Of a stretch of DNA of 64,000 nt, positions 22,840-34,540 are shown one piece after another. A model generated the notes under the pieces. The model was not told where the DNA came from and searched no databases. It was given only the letters and a program-made list of their open reading frames with translations. This stretch comes from Glossina fuscipes (taxonomy: Eukaryota > Arthropoda > Insecta > Diptera > Glossinidae): NCBI RefSeq assembly GCF_014805625.2, contig NW_023998414.1, positions 13,100,570 to 13,164,569 of the forward strand, read 5' to 3'. Made by a program: the position numbers and the translations under genes. How positions within the stretch are numbered: the stretch's first letter is position 1; each line of letters opens with the position of its first letter.

Positions 22840-23930
22840 TATGATATGATATGTATCTTTATGCATAGATAGTATGAATGTATGGATATATAGATGTATA
22901 TATAAAATATGCAGATATGGCATGTTGATAGGTATATATGTATATAACATGGGTGTTAATGAGATTTAGAAATATGGATAAATGTATGTGTGCATATAGG
23001 GATATGTAAATATAAGAATATATGAATACAATGACATGTAGACATATAGATATATGAATATGTGGATATATTTATAAAAAGATACATTGATATATCGAGA
23101 TACGGGAATATGGATATAAGGATATGCGGATATATAGAGATTTGGAGATTTGGATGTACGGATATGCGTATGTATTGAAATTCAGAGATATGGCTATACG
23201 AGTATCTAGATATGTGAATATATGAATAGATATTTTATATATATTCATATATGGATATACGGATATTTGGTTATGTGACTTTATAGTGGACATTAGGAGA
23301 TATGCATATTTGGATATGTAGATATATGGATCTATGGATATATGAATATGCGAATATATATAAAGCTAAATGGATATATCGAGTTGCGGAGATTTGGATG
23401 TATGGATGTGTTGACATATAGAGATTCTAAGATTTCGATATATATATAGGTAAGTGCATATGTGTATATTTATATATATGGATATATGAATATGTTGATT
23501 TGTGGGGATTCGGATATTTTTATATATGGATAAGTGCTTTCCGAGATACGGACATGCGCATACATGTAGGGATTCGGAGATGTAGCTGTACGGACATGTC
23601 GAGATTGAACGATTTGGATATATGGATATGTGGATGTGCGGATATTCAGACATTCGGGAATTTGGACATATGTATGCGCGGATATATAAACATTCGGATA
23701 TAGGGATATATGGATACATGAATATATCGTCATATGGATATAAGGATATGTGGATATATAGGCATCTGAAAATGTCGATATATGGACATATGAATATGTG
23801 CTCATATGGATATATAGAAATTTGGAGATATGATTATACAAAGATTTGAAGAAATGCACATACGGTGACGTGGAAAGATGTAGATATGCGTATACGCATA
23901 CATGGTTATATGGACGTAGGAATATGTTTC
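22840..23930. repeat. Degenerate GGATAT hexamer satellite, about 1.1 kb
   Basis: About 1.1 kb of strand-asymmetric, purine-rich plus-strand sequence is built from variants of GGATAT, GATATATG and ATATGGATATGC, with insertions such as GAGATTTGGAGATTTGGATG. Because the unit is close to a multiple of three it leaves long open frames, up to 129 codons on the minus strand (23470-23859), made of repeated Tyr-Pro-Tyr-Ile and His-Ile words. These are by-products of the repeat. The edges fade gradually into ordinary AT-rich DNA. Confidence 0.9.
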
Positions 23931-26900
23931 AATATGTCTCCTATGGAAACTAGAAATTTCAATATATAATAATTTCTTACAACCGTATGTTGCATACAGA
24001 GATCAAATATTTTGTAATACGTCTAATGCGAACTATATGAGACATACTTGAATTACTAAATATTTCTTATTTTTCCTTAATATGTTTTGCTTTAAAAATG
24101 ATATTTAGCCCGGAACTTATTTAAGTTCAAATTCAATGCTTACCACAACAGATATTTAGCAACTATGTTCTATTCGGGTGTCGTCACATATCAACAGTTA
24201 TATGACTTTCAGTTCGTATGTCTGGATATGTATAACTTCTCTTTATATGCTTCCTTTTTTTTTTTTTTTACTTTGGATCAACAAAGGAAGCCATGCTTTT
24301 TTTTTTTTTTCTTGGTCTGTTTGTGTTTTCATTCATATCATCGCATCTATATATATACATATGTAACTATGATTGCTTCCGGTCATACAAAAAATACAAC
24401 AAAATCTTGTTGCCCGAATCTATTGTATCTTTGTGGTTGTATGCGTGAGTTTATTATGCAAATGCATGCCATTTGAATACTACATATACCTAGTAAGAGT
24501 GATCGCTTTTCTCTATTATGTTTGAAAATAAAAGATGTTTTTTTCTTTCATGTTTATGTGGCTTCTGGTTTCGTTGTATATGTTTGGTGAGAAAATCAAA
24601 AAGAAACCATATGAAAACTTCATAATTCTTTTTTAGAACGTAATGTTGTCGGTGGCGACAGCGGGTTTCTATTTTATTTTTAAATAATTCCTATTTGGAT
24701 TTGGTTGACTCAATTGTTGCAGTAAAATGTTTAGATCTTGATATTATTATAACAATTTTAACTAATTCTGGTATTCAGACAATAAACAAACGCTTTTCAC
24801 ACAAGTGATTAGTTTTGATACGTTTTCAAAATCGTAAAAATTGAAATATTTTTTAACGAAATTTCACTTTTAAAATATTATTAAATTAAAAAATAAATCA
24901 ATTCTTCCAGAAAGCACATTTAAAATCATCAAGCAACATATGTTGGCAATTGGATTGCATCGATTTGTGGCGACTCGAAGCGGTACTTTCCCCTTTCGGA
25001 GTGGCTATTGTTCAAGCTCTTTGACCAACCACTTGCGTAGAGAATGCAATATGTTTTGAGGTGGGCGGGGAAAATTTTGATTATTTTTCATGCAACTACA
25101 ACATAGACATAATTCTGGATTAATGGCAAACAATTGTGATTATTATCGTACTGATTTAGTTTTCATTGAAAATATATTCAAATTTTTTCTGCTCCCAAAC
25201 TATCTTAATTTTTGAGTTGCTAGCTGTCATTTTGCTGCCGTACGAGCTATAGCGTTTTTTTTTTATACTTGCACTATACAAGGTAGTGGTTAAAGTGTGT
25301 CTATAAAGTATTATAGGTTTCTCTTTGAACTTTTGTGATTTCGAGAAGAATTTGGACCGATTATATATAAACCTACGTCGAATATATTATACGAGTCGAA
25401 GACTAAGCTCATGAACAACACTCGTTTTAAGATGCAATAAAAGATTTTTGCATTTAAAAGCCGTATAGATAAACATAGCTGTACGCGTAAAAATACGAAC
25501 AATTGTTTAATAAGTAATTAGTAAAATAATGATAATATTGTTGTTTTCTAAACCAATTTTTGTTTTTTTGTTTCAAACTTCACTTGTTATCTTTCACACC
25601 TTTAGTAATTTCAATAAAAATGCATTGTCTGCCATGCACATAGCCCGTATCATGCATAGAAGCAGACCATTTCTCTCATCTTTCACGGTTGCGCTCACTC
25701 AATTGTCACTCAGATTTCTATCACTGCGTTAAGGCTCGTTAGCCTATATGGAAATCTTTTACTTTAAAAGAGCATTGTCCTCTAATACGTTCATCTTTAG
25801 CAAAAATCTTGATTATGTTTAATGAAAAGAAAAAGTACTGCCTGTGTGTGTTATTTTTTTTTATGGTCGGTTGAATTGACAGATCGACTTCCTGAAATAA
25901 TCAAATTTCAAAATGATTATAAATCTCTTATTCGTTTATTTTTACTATAATGATCCCTTACTCAGAGTCCGATCAGAAGGAAGTGAAGAAAGGCAAAGAG
26001 AGTGACGATAGCGTAATAATTGCTCGGCATTTATAAAAGCTACGATCAAGTTTAATCTGCTGCACTGCTTTGTACTTGCGGTTTTTATCTTATCGGCTGC
26101 TCATACTCTATACGTATGTGCCCTACGGTTTAAGGGGGAATTTTTCATCTAAGCCTTGCGTTCAGACTAATGTCGTTTCAACGGAACTCCGCTCGTCTAT
26201 TCATCTATTATAATCATAAGCATAATGCAATGAATGTTTTGAATAGTGAACCGAAAAGAGCCTCATTCAAGACGCAACATACATCTTATGTCTTATCATA
26301 ATCAGCAAATAAGCGGTGTATAATAAAGTATCAAAGCCAAGACGCTTACTGAATTCTTGCTATCAGTTTCTTTTTATGTTTTGACCTTTACTTTTAAAAA
26401 TGATGTGAACGACGGCAGATAGATAAGACGATTTACTATATGCATAATGATAGACGATCTCATAGGTTAGGCAAAGTTTTCTGCTATGAAATAATAATTA
26501 GACTTAAAAAAAAAAAAAAAAAAGGGCTAAGATAAAACAAAAATATTACAAAAAAAAAAAAAAAAAAAAAAAACAAATTATTCGTTTTAAACTCTATAAC
26601 ATGTGGATTCGTAAGTATGTATACGTAAGTATGTACATGAAAGCATTAGCATCATAGATGTAAAAAAGTAGGAGAAGAAAAAAGAATTTATGCTTGAATG
26701 TAAGCAATTTCCTGTGAATAAGAAGATAGCGTTTGTTTTCAGTTTAAACCTACTTTTCTTTTCTTTTCTTTTCTCTTATTTTTCATCGTCAAGCAAGTGT
26801 TTGAAAAGTATTGCATTGACATGATAGAAAAATATTTTCTTTTCTTTTTGCATCTCTTTTATGCTTTTTTTTTATTCCATTATTTTTCATAGTTCGCTTG

Positions 26901-27838
26901 GACACGTCCAGTTGGTTTGTTTGTTTATTCGCTTTTTTCTTTCTTTGTTTTTTTTTTTTTTTTTTTTTTTTGCAGCACAGTACTAGATTTGTCATTTTTT
27001 CCATTGTAACACCTAAAAATACTTATCACAAGCCTTTCTCGCTGCAAATAGGATATTTTTTTGGATTTACTTTCATCTATCTGCCCGTACGTTCGCCATA
27101 GGGAATGTCTCTTTAATCTTTCGTATATCTTTTTGTTTAATTGTTAGTTAATTCGTCTTTAGATCCATCCAAACCTCTGTTATTGAAATTCATATAAGCA
27201 AAAAAAAAAAAAAAGAAAAAAAACGGAACCATATGTAATTTTAAAATTTGGTAAGACTTGGAAAAATTGCGGTGCGAAATTGTGCCGCTTGCTGTAACAG
27301 ACGGGAACCACATGCGAACCGCATATTTAATGATTCTTATGAATTCACTTGAGATGTTGGTTATCTAAGATTCGACCCAGAGGTAGATGTAATTTCCATA
27401 TTTGGCTTTCGTTTTTTTTTTTTTTTTTTTTTTTTGGTCGTCTCAAGTTTCGTTTCTACGCAAGTGATTTATGTCTTTCAGTTTACAGGATTTTGTTGTT
27501 TGTTGTCCTTATGCAATTTCCAATCATCTTTTTGAATGACTTTTCTGTATACAGACACATTTGTATAACGATGTTTTCTTAGAGCAACCCAGGCATGATC
27601 GTGTTGAAGTTTTTTGTTTGTTGAGAAGCTTAATATTGGTTTTGGTTTCACATATCAAACATGTGGAATGTTTGATTTTTTGTTTAGTGTTGGCGTTATC
27701 GTTACTGCTACCGTTGCCCTGCTATCAAATCTATGTGACTAGATTTTTGCTAAAGACATTAAATCGTTTTGTTTGCTTTCACATTCAACGCAATCTTTTT
27801 CTCTCTTTTATAACATCTTAACCATGAGCTCGCTATTA

Positions 27839-27839
<1 letters not shown>
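23931..27839. other. Non-coding AT-rich stretch
   Basis: No supported gene. Contains poly(T) at 24257 and 24296, poly(A) at 26505-26523 and 26551-26573, poly(T) at 26949-26971 and 27413-27435, and a few more GC-balanced patches (24950-25080, 25970-26200) in which no motif was recognised. A TATAAAAG word at 26032-26039 has no initiator at the usual distance and is not called as a promoter. Confidence 0.55.
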
Positions 27840-27875
<36 letters not shown>

Positions 27876-28001
27876 CGCTTTTCGTTTTTGTTGCATCTCG
27901 TAATGAAAACCAATAGAACGCAAAGTGAGCCCTTATATAAACGCATGTATTAGATAAGTGTGTACCCGTACACATGCGTATATATATATATATATATATA
28001 T
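27840..28001. repeat. (CA)n(TA)n and (TA)n microsatellites
   Basis: A CA run (27840-27857) passes directly into TA (to 27875), and a second TA run lies at 27979-28001. Confidence 0.92.
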
Positions 28002-28059
28002 TATGCATAGATTTTGCGAATTTTTACGTTACCCTAGTACGTCGTTTAATCATTACCGT

Positions 28060-28640
28060 TATCCGTAACTAAGGGTGACTAAATCAAAAGAACGGAACGA
28101 ACTAAATTTTCGTACTCTATAAGCTTTGGCTGAGCGTGGCTAATAAGTGTAGGACTTTAGATGGTGTATTTGTTGCCCATTGTGCGTAACAAGGAATAAA
28201 TACGGAAAGCAAACGTGTTCATGGTTTTTGTTGTGGTAAAGCGGTTCGGCATTGTAGGCGTTTCCTTTCACCAGTTTGGGTAATTTTCAAACGCTTTTCC
28301 AAACCAGATTGATGGACAGATGAGCAGACAGGAATGCTTGGGTGCATTCGGAATTTGAACTAAGGAATTTATATACTTTGTCGGTTTATGGGGGGGGCGG
28401 GGGGGACTTCGCGCACTTTAAAGGTACCCTATAATTATGAGTAGGCGTGGTCAATTTTTCCCATTTTGATACAAGTAGTAAAGCATCGTTAATAAAATAA
28501 ACGTTCAAATTTTTGTAAATTTATTTGCTGTTGTTTATGAGTGATGAGCAAAAAAACCAAAATTTTATTTCTTTTGAAAAACAACCATAAACACGGACAG
28601 GCGGACTTGCTTAAATTAATTTAAAGTTTCATGCTGATCA
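28060..28640 (+). repeat. Dispersed GTAGGCGTGG repeat, cluster copy 1
   Basis: Contains ATTGTAGGCGTTTCC followed by AATTTTCAAACGC, a GACAGATGAGCAGACAGG tract, then GAGTAGGCGTGGTCAATTTT and GAGCAAAAAAACC with TCTTTTGAAAAA, ending CGGACAGGCGGACTTGCT. The same ordered blocks occur at 29560, 47838 and 58010. At least two partial copies lie in tandem. Non-coding; family name not recognised. Confidence 0.6.
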
Positions 28641-29290
28641 AGAATGTATGCACGTTATAGAACCTTCCGGGTGTTGTCAACGGAGTTTGACTGGTTTGAG
28701 CTGTGCTTATTTGATTACATTTGGCCTAACGTCCAATCGCACCCCAAAACTGGAACCGAACTGTTGTAGACAACCAGAGATTTTGCAGCAGTGTGTTATG
28801 AAAGATACCGTTAATCGGGACCTGCCACGAATATCTGAAGGACGTTGGGCAAATACCGTAAACTTGATTGTCATCAAAACACAATACGGCCAGGACAAGT
28901 GATAACAAAGCCGTTTCCGATCAAATCAGATGCTAATGGGCGACATATTTGTGTCCACAATTCTCAATCTTCGTAGTAATGGGGTTGCTTATGCACAGGT
29001 ATATTTAGGGCGAAGGTTTCACATGGATAAGAGTTACTCCACTCTTTCAGAGTTCGCATCCACTCGTCTTGGACGGTCGGACGATGAGCTACACACGCGG
29101 ACATTATCGCGGCATATTGATAATACAGAAATGCTGCTGCCTTCTTTCTTCTTCCCTGCCTATAATCCTTTCTGACTTTCACGACCAGTTCCGGACCTCG
29201 TAAAGGGGGGTTTTTCTGAATGGATGGCCAGTAGTATAAGTCTGCATTTGCGGCTAAGATGACCTTTGCTTTCAAACGATAGTTGAAATA
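28641..29290. other. GC-richer block, possible old coding sequence, unidentified
   Basis: This block is visibly richer in G and C than its neighbours and sits between two copies of the dispersed GTAGGCGTGG repeat. In plus-strand frame 1 it is open from 28648 to 28899, has a TGATAA double stop, and is open again from 28906 to 29175. The minus strand also has open segments (28964-29275). No family motif was recognised in any frame and no clear splice sites frame it. It may be a decayed transposon or host exon; I cannot tell. Confidence 0.35.
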
Positions 29291-29559
29291 ATTTAAAAGG
29301 AAAGCGATTCCTTCTGGGATTTAAATTATTGTTATATCTTGTATCCATAATGTTTTTGTGATTTTCGAGAGCTTAGTTAATGTAAAAATCATCTGAATTG
29401 TTTTGATTTTTTAGCAGCATTTTCTCTCTACATATAGTAGTGTAACGCTTTCCATTGCTTTCGGTACAACTAAAATATGATGCACTAAAATCCGGTTGAA
29501 AGTGTACGTGATGCAATTTTTAAGTGTTTCAACACGCAAAATCCCTTCATTTAAAAATA

Positions 29560-29820
29560 AGTAAAAAAAATTATACTCGGTTCGGGACGTATCTCTTATA
29601 CCCACCATCTTTTCCTTAAAAGAGACGCAAGAAAAGAAAGCAGAAAAAGATAAATAAAACTAAAATAAAATTTTGGATAGCCCTTAATATTGGTTGGGCG
29701 TGACGAATTCTTGTACACATACCGTAAAATATACGTTATATTTATGATAGTTTTTTAAGTACTGAGCAAAAAAAAAAAATCAATTCTTTTCCTTTTGAAA
29801 ATAGAGATGTTCTCAGTTTA
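29560..29820 (+). repeat. Dispersed GTAGGCGTGG repeat, copy 2
   Basis: Begins AAGTAAAAAAAATTATACTCGG, matching the starts at 47838 and (minus strand) 58725, then has GGTTGGGCGTG and ACTGAGCAAAA with CTTTTGAAAATAG and GTTCTCAG. Internal parts are deleted compared with the copy at 47838. Confidence 0.65.
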
Positions 29821-29825
29821 TGTTT

Positions 29826-29902
29826 TGTTGTTGTTGTTGTTGTTGTTGTTTGTGTGTGTGTGTGTGTGTATGTGTGTATGTGTATGTGTGTGTGTGTGTG
29901 TC
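29826..29902. repeat. (TTG)n(TG)n compound microsatellite
   Basis: About eight TTG units followed by about 50 bases of TG with occasional TATG interruptions. Confidence 0.95.
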
Positions 29903-32218
29903 TACCAACCTGCCTACTAGACCTTACAATATTTTTGCCGAGTTTGCAGATAATATTTTCATTTCGGTGACCAAAAGAATGTTTATCTCAAACACTATGC
30001 AGACAGACGGACGGACAAACAGACATGTTCAAATCGGTTCAGATTTTATTACTAATACAAATTACACATTTTATTTGCACACTCTCTTATGTGTTGCAAA
30101 CGTTCTGACAAATTGAATATATTGCTTGGGCTTCGGCGTTGAGTGTAAAAACCACGTTTACGTAAATGAAAGGAAAGTTCTAAGGTGAGTAGATATGTTG
30201 CGTACAAATTGAATTAAATTTTTTGTTTTGGTTTATTGTATACTTAATGTTCTTCGAAACACTATTTTCCCTTGCATCGTAAAAACGTACTTACTACTAC
30301 TACTATATGTACACAAAATTGTAAATCGATATTTGTGTGTACAACTGCCGGTATAATTTATTAAGTTTATACGTGCTAATGCACCTTATTAGGCTTTTGC
30401 TCGCATCGGCCATTGCTTTCATTTTAAGCCAAATCTCATTTGAATTTTTTCCTTTCATTTTTCATTCAACTTTTTCTTTTTTTTTTTTTTCTTCGTATAC
30501 TAATATGCAGTGTGTATGTGTGTTGTATGTGTATGGCACTTGTTGTTTTCAATTAACCATGAAAATGTTAACGATTAATTTTGAACGGGATTCAAAGGCC
30601 GAATGAAGTGAATGAAATAGCACCCGACCACATTACGTCAAACGTTTGAATAATTTGAACTTAATGAACGACAATCAATTAGTTACACTCAACTGAACTA
30701 ATTTCAATTTGATTAACAATTAATTGATGCTGCTGACAAAATATTATAATATACAAGGAAATCGAAATAAATGCAAAAGATAGCTAAATAGTATATGCAC
30801 TCGTTAGAGATCTTAATGAATAATGCTAATAATTCTTAGATGAGATATTTACTTTGAAAAATAGCCTATGTCCATTTATTTAAAGAAATGATAAAACTAA
30901 TTATATATTGATAGGTATTTTTCAATACTTATTGTATTTTGTTTTTGAAAATTCAATCTCAATAGTATAGTGTGTGATATATTGCGCCATTTTGATAAAG
31001 CGCAGTTGGAATATAAGTGACATTTTATTTATGATATTTTGAAAAAATTTTCATAATTCGTTCAATGTCCACATCTCACTATTTTTTGTGCTACATGTTG
31101 TAATGAGCCTTTCATTACGTTTTGCTAGCAATAATAAATCCTATCTTGATGGAAAGCATTGGTAACGAGGCGATTCAAAATGATGGGCTCTCTTTCGATC
31201 TGAATCATTTCATTTTTTTCATATATGAAATCAAAAGCTATTAACAAACGGCCGTATGTGCATACGTACATACGCATATATATACATTTGCATAGCATTA
31301 TAGAATTCTGTTTAGTTAAAACATTCATTTTTTTGGCTAATTACCCAAATTATAGCGAAATCAATCGTTCGAATCGCAAATGAAAGTTAGTTTTATAAAA
31401 TTTGCCTTGGATCACATTTCACTAGGCTCCAGTTCTTGTTTAACGAAGAATTGAACGCATGGCGTTACAATGTTTTTTTAATAAGTGTTGGATTTTTTTT
31501 TTTTGAATTTGATCAGTTACTCAGAGCGTCAAAGGGGTTTCCGTGAAAGGGGGAAGACCAGGAGTATGTGCCTATGTTCAACTTGAAACTGGAAATATTC
31601 GTAATGACGGCAAAGGCCAGCGCTTTTTTTTTTTCTTTTTTTTTTTGCACAACGAGACATAACAAGTTGAACGCGGCTTAACGACATCGCGCACGATATT
31701 TTTTTTTGAGTTAATTTTTTCAAATTTCAACTAGCTCTCATTCATATATATATTTCAATTTCTTTGAAACACTTTTTAAATGTATTCCAAATGCTATTTA
31801 GTAAGTTGGCAAGTGATCTTGATTTATAATGGAAGTAAGTAAGTTTTGTATTCCTCAGAGTTTTATAAGGATTTGAATCAAAGATATGAGAATTTTCAGA
31901 GAGCATTTACGTCTTTGCTCAATTATTAGCTCATCTGCTATGGGCGTATGACGATAAATTTGTTGGGGCTACCCATCTAATTAAAAATCAAATTCTGCCT
32001 ATCCAAGAATTGTTTTATTGCAAAAGTCGCTCTACCTATGCCTAGTGCATATTTTTTTTATTTTTTTTTTGATAAATCTTGTATGTATATGCGATATATG
32101 CAATACATATAAAGAAATCATTGAAATAAAAATTTGCATAAAAAGGAAAATCGAAAACAAACCAAATGAGAATAAAAATTAAAAAAAAGGAAAAAATATC
32201 CTCATGCTTTTTCTCCCT

Positions 32219-32220
<2 letters not shown>

Positions 32221-32268
<48 letters not shown>

Positions 32269-32269
32269 G
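32221..32269. repeat. (TC)n microsatellite
   Basis: Nearly perfect 49-base TC run; GAGAG on the opposite strand is the binding word of the fly GAGA factor. Confidence 0.95.
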
Positions 32270-32718
32270 CTCTTTATGAGATGATACATCTTAGAAATTT
32301 AATAAAAATTTTTTCGAATGTAATTGTATTTCAAAGTACTTCAAATACGGTTTATGCGAGATGACTGCAAGAGGCCATTAATGTTCATTCGAAAAGTGTC
32401 ATTAATTGTGTTAATTAAAAATACATTTATTGTGTCGTAGTTTCGCTTATTTCAGTTTCATTAGAAACAAAACTGTAAAGACGACAAAAAGTAAACGAAA
32501 TATATATTCGTTTTCCATTTCTTTTTTTTTTCTTTTTTTTTTATTAGTCTTTAAGGGTTTGTTTATATACATATTTCGTGTACTGTACTACATTAAGTTT
32601 ATGCTTAGTGCAAAGTTGGGCTACAGCTTATACACACATATCTCTCACATATACTTATACTTTGACTATATCACTAGTAGAGTAAGCGAGTGTATCGGAT
32701 ACATACACACGTTGTGTA

Positions 32719-32750
32719 TCGTGTCGTGTTGTGTCGTGTCGTGTCGTGTG
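32719..32750. repeat. (GTGTC)n pentanucleotide microsatellite
   Basis: Consecutive GTGTC units with one GTGTT variant. Confidence 0.9.
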
Positions 32751-33830
32751 CCTGTAGGGATTTTTATTCATTAGTCAATGTGTGCGTGAGTGTGTGTATT
32801 TAGTAGTTTTTTTTTTTTTCTTCTTTTTTTTTTTTTTTGTTTCTTTTCTTTTACAAATGACAGCACATTTTGCTTGTGGCACAAACGAAAATACATTTCT
32901 GTTTTAATTTCAGATTAAATTTTAGAAATTGTTGTTCCCGATGTTGTTGTTTGTCATATTGTAAGTGAACAAATGAAAAGTGTACGTTGCTATTGTTGTT
33001 GCGGTTGCATTGTCTTCTATGCATGATGTTGTGTCTCTATTTAATTTAATATAATTAAAGAAAATTTAATTTAACATCTTCTCATTGTTGCATATGTGTA
33101 ATACCAATACGTACGCGCGTGTGCTTCTGTTTAAGTGTATATGAGCGTTTGCTGGTGCCTTTACAATTATAATTGCAGGTATTTAGTTAAATGTTTACAA
33201 GATATTTGGATATGCAATGAATACCATGCGCACGTTTACAACGGAGACGCGAATGCGTTTGTTTATATCTTTGTATGTGCGTAAATTGTTGGGCATGTGC
33301 TAATTAAAAACGTGACTTGTCGGTACAGGTAATAATTTTTTTTTTTTTAACTTTTTTTTTTACACTTACAGTACTTTCTAGTTGAGTCAAAACAATCAAA
33401 CAAATTTCGATACATTTCAGGTCATTTAATCAGAGTTAACCCAAATCGGAAAGTTAATCATTGCGCCAATTCTGCCGCAGAAGCATTTACTAGTAATCTA
33501 TGTGATTGCAAGCACTTTGATCAAAATATTATGAACATAATCGTACTCTTACCAATAATATGTTAAATATTATAAAAATCGTTAAGCCTTGTACTTCTCG
33601 TGAGATAGCGTCAATGTCCAAATAACAAAGTCCAGGTATAGAGTTACAAAAGATTAGGTTAAATATCATTTGACGACAAATATTTGAATGGGTCGACTAT
33701 GATATTGGGAAGTTCAGTGTGCAAAGAACTGAGCCTTCACCAAAATTACTATAATTTTTCGAAAACGTCATAAATGATATGCAGCATGCAGGGATCTCAA
33801 AAGGACATGCCACTGTGACGTTCTCCCTCC

Positions 33831-33908
33831 ATATTTCAGGCAGAAGTCTACGCAATCTCGGCCCATGCGTCGAAATGTTTAAGACGGCAACGCAGGAGAG
33901 GGCTTAGC
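33831..33908 (+). pseudogene. LINE RNase H domain relic
   Basis: A plus-strand frame of 26 codons carries FQAEVYAI followed by SKCLRR and RGLS. FQAE(V)xAI is the hallmark around the second catalytic residue (Glu) of the RNase H domain in RNase-H-bearing fly LINEs (I, R1 and related clades), where it is followed by an amphipathic helix of this type. Upstream the frame is broken: the expected preceding Ala-Thr-Val appears in another frame at 33808-33817. Stop codons appear downstream. A 73-residue open frame on the other strand (33926-34147) is treated as a shadow. The copy is inactive; only this core is recognisable. Confidence 0.5.
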
Positions 33909-34199
33909 TGCATTTGCCTATATATCTATATCTGCCTACAGCCGCATACTGCATACATCTGCCTTCCAGCAGTTAGCTTGCGCTGGAGTATGTGAGCAAA
34001 CAAAACTCTTTCATCTGCGACTGGGCAGCACCCCCTACCACATAGCCTATTCAAAAATAATTCTATTAGGTGCGAGATTTCTTCTTGAAAAATGCTATAT
34101 AAGAAGTCATTTGATATATCGTTCAATGTGGTTGCTGCGTTGGTCAATGAATCGGATGAATATTTGTATTGAACTTTTCTTTTTTTTTTCTAGGAATAT

Positions 34200-34540
34200 C
34201 TCAAAAGGTCATGGTTTCGTTTATTTTTATCCTCTACACCACCTGTGGTACAAGGATATATTAAATTTGGTCGGATGAACACAAAATTCAGATTGACTTG
34301 AGGTCAATCCATCTTTTATTATACCGATCTATGCAAAATCACTTTATGAGTCGATCTAAGATCCTATATCGCTTTTGTAAATTTTTTTTTCGAACCTATA
34401 GACTGCAATTTTCGAGACATTATGGCAATGATTTGGTATAGCTACGTATTTTGACGCAAGCGGATGAACGCTATTTCAAATGCTTCGTATCGGATGAGTT
34501 TTCCCGACTCCTTCCCATGTTACCCATTATTTTGAAAAAC
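34200..34540 (+). repeat. Dispersed GTCY-type repeat, copy 2
   Basis: Contains CTACACCACCTGTGGTAC, ATATTAAATTTGG, CATCTTTTATTATACCGATC, CACTTTATGAGTCGATCTAAG and GACGCAAGCGGATGAACGC, in the same order as copy 1 at 2340. It is diverged and non-coding. Confidence 0.6.

Larger units (their letters stand above)
29903..33830. other. Non-coding AT-rich stretch with GTCY fragments and microsatellites
   Basis: No gene seen. A GACAGACGGACGGACAAACAG tract near 30001-30020 is a fragment of the GTCY-type repeats. Poly(T) runs occur near 30478, 31496, 31625, 32050, 32528, 32808-32838 and 33339. The (TC)n and (GTGTC)n runs are listed separately. Confidence 0.55.

Noticed and set aside
23366..23859. Two overlapping open frames of 117 and 129 codons, minus strand
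   Set aside because: They are translations of the GGATAT hexamer satellite; the openness follows from the repeat unit.
26032..26039. TATAAAAG word as a promoter
   Set aside because: No initiator or downstream element at the usual distance and no exon downstream.
28964..29275. 103-codon minus-strand frame in the GC-richer block
   Set aside because: Equally good open frames exist on the opposite strand, so neither can be preferred; treated as an unexplained block instead.
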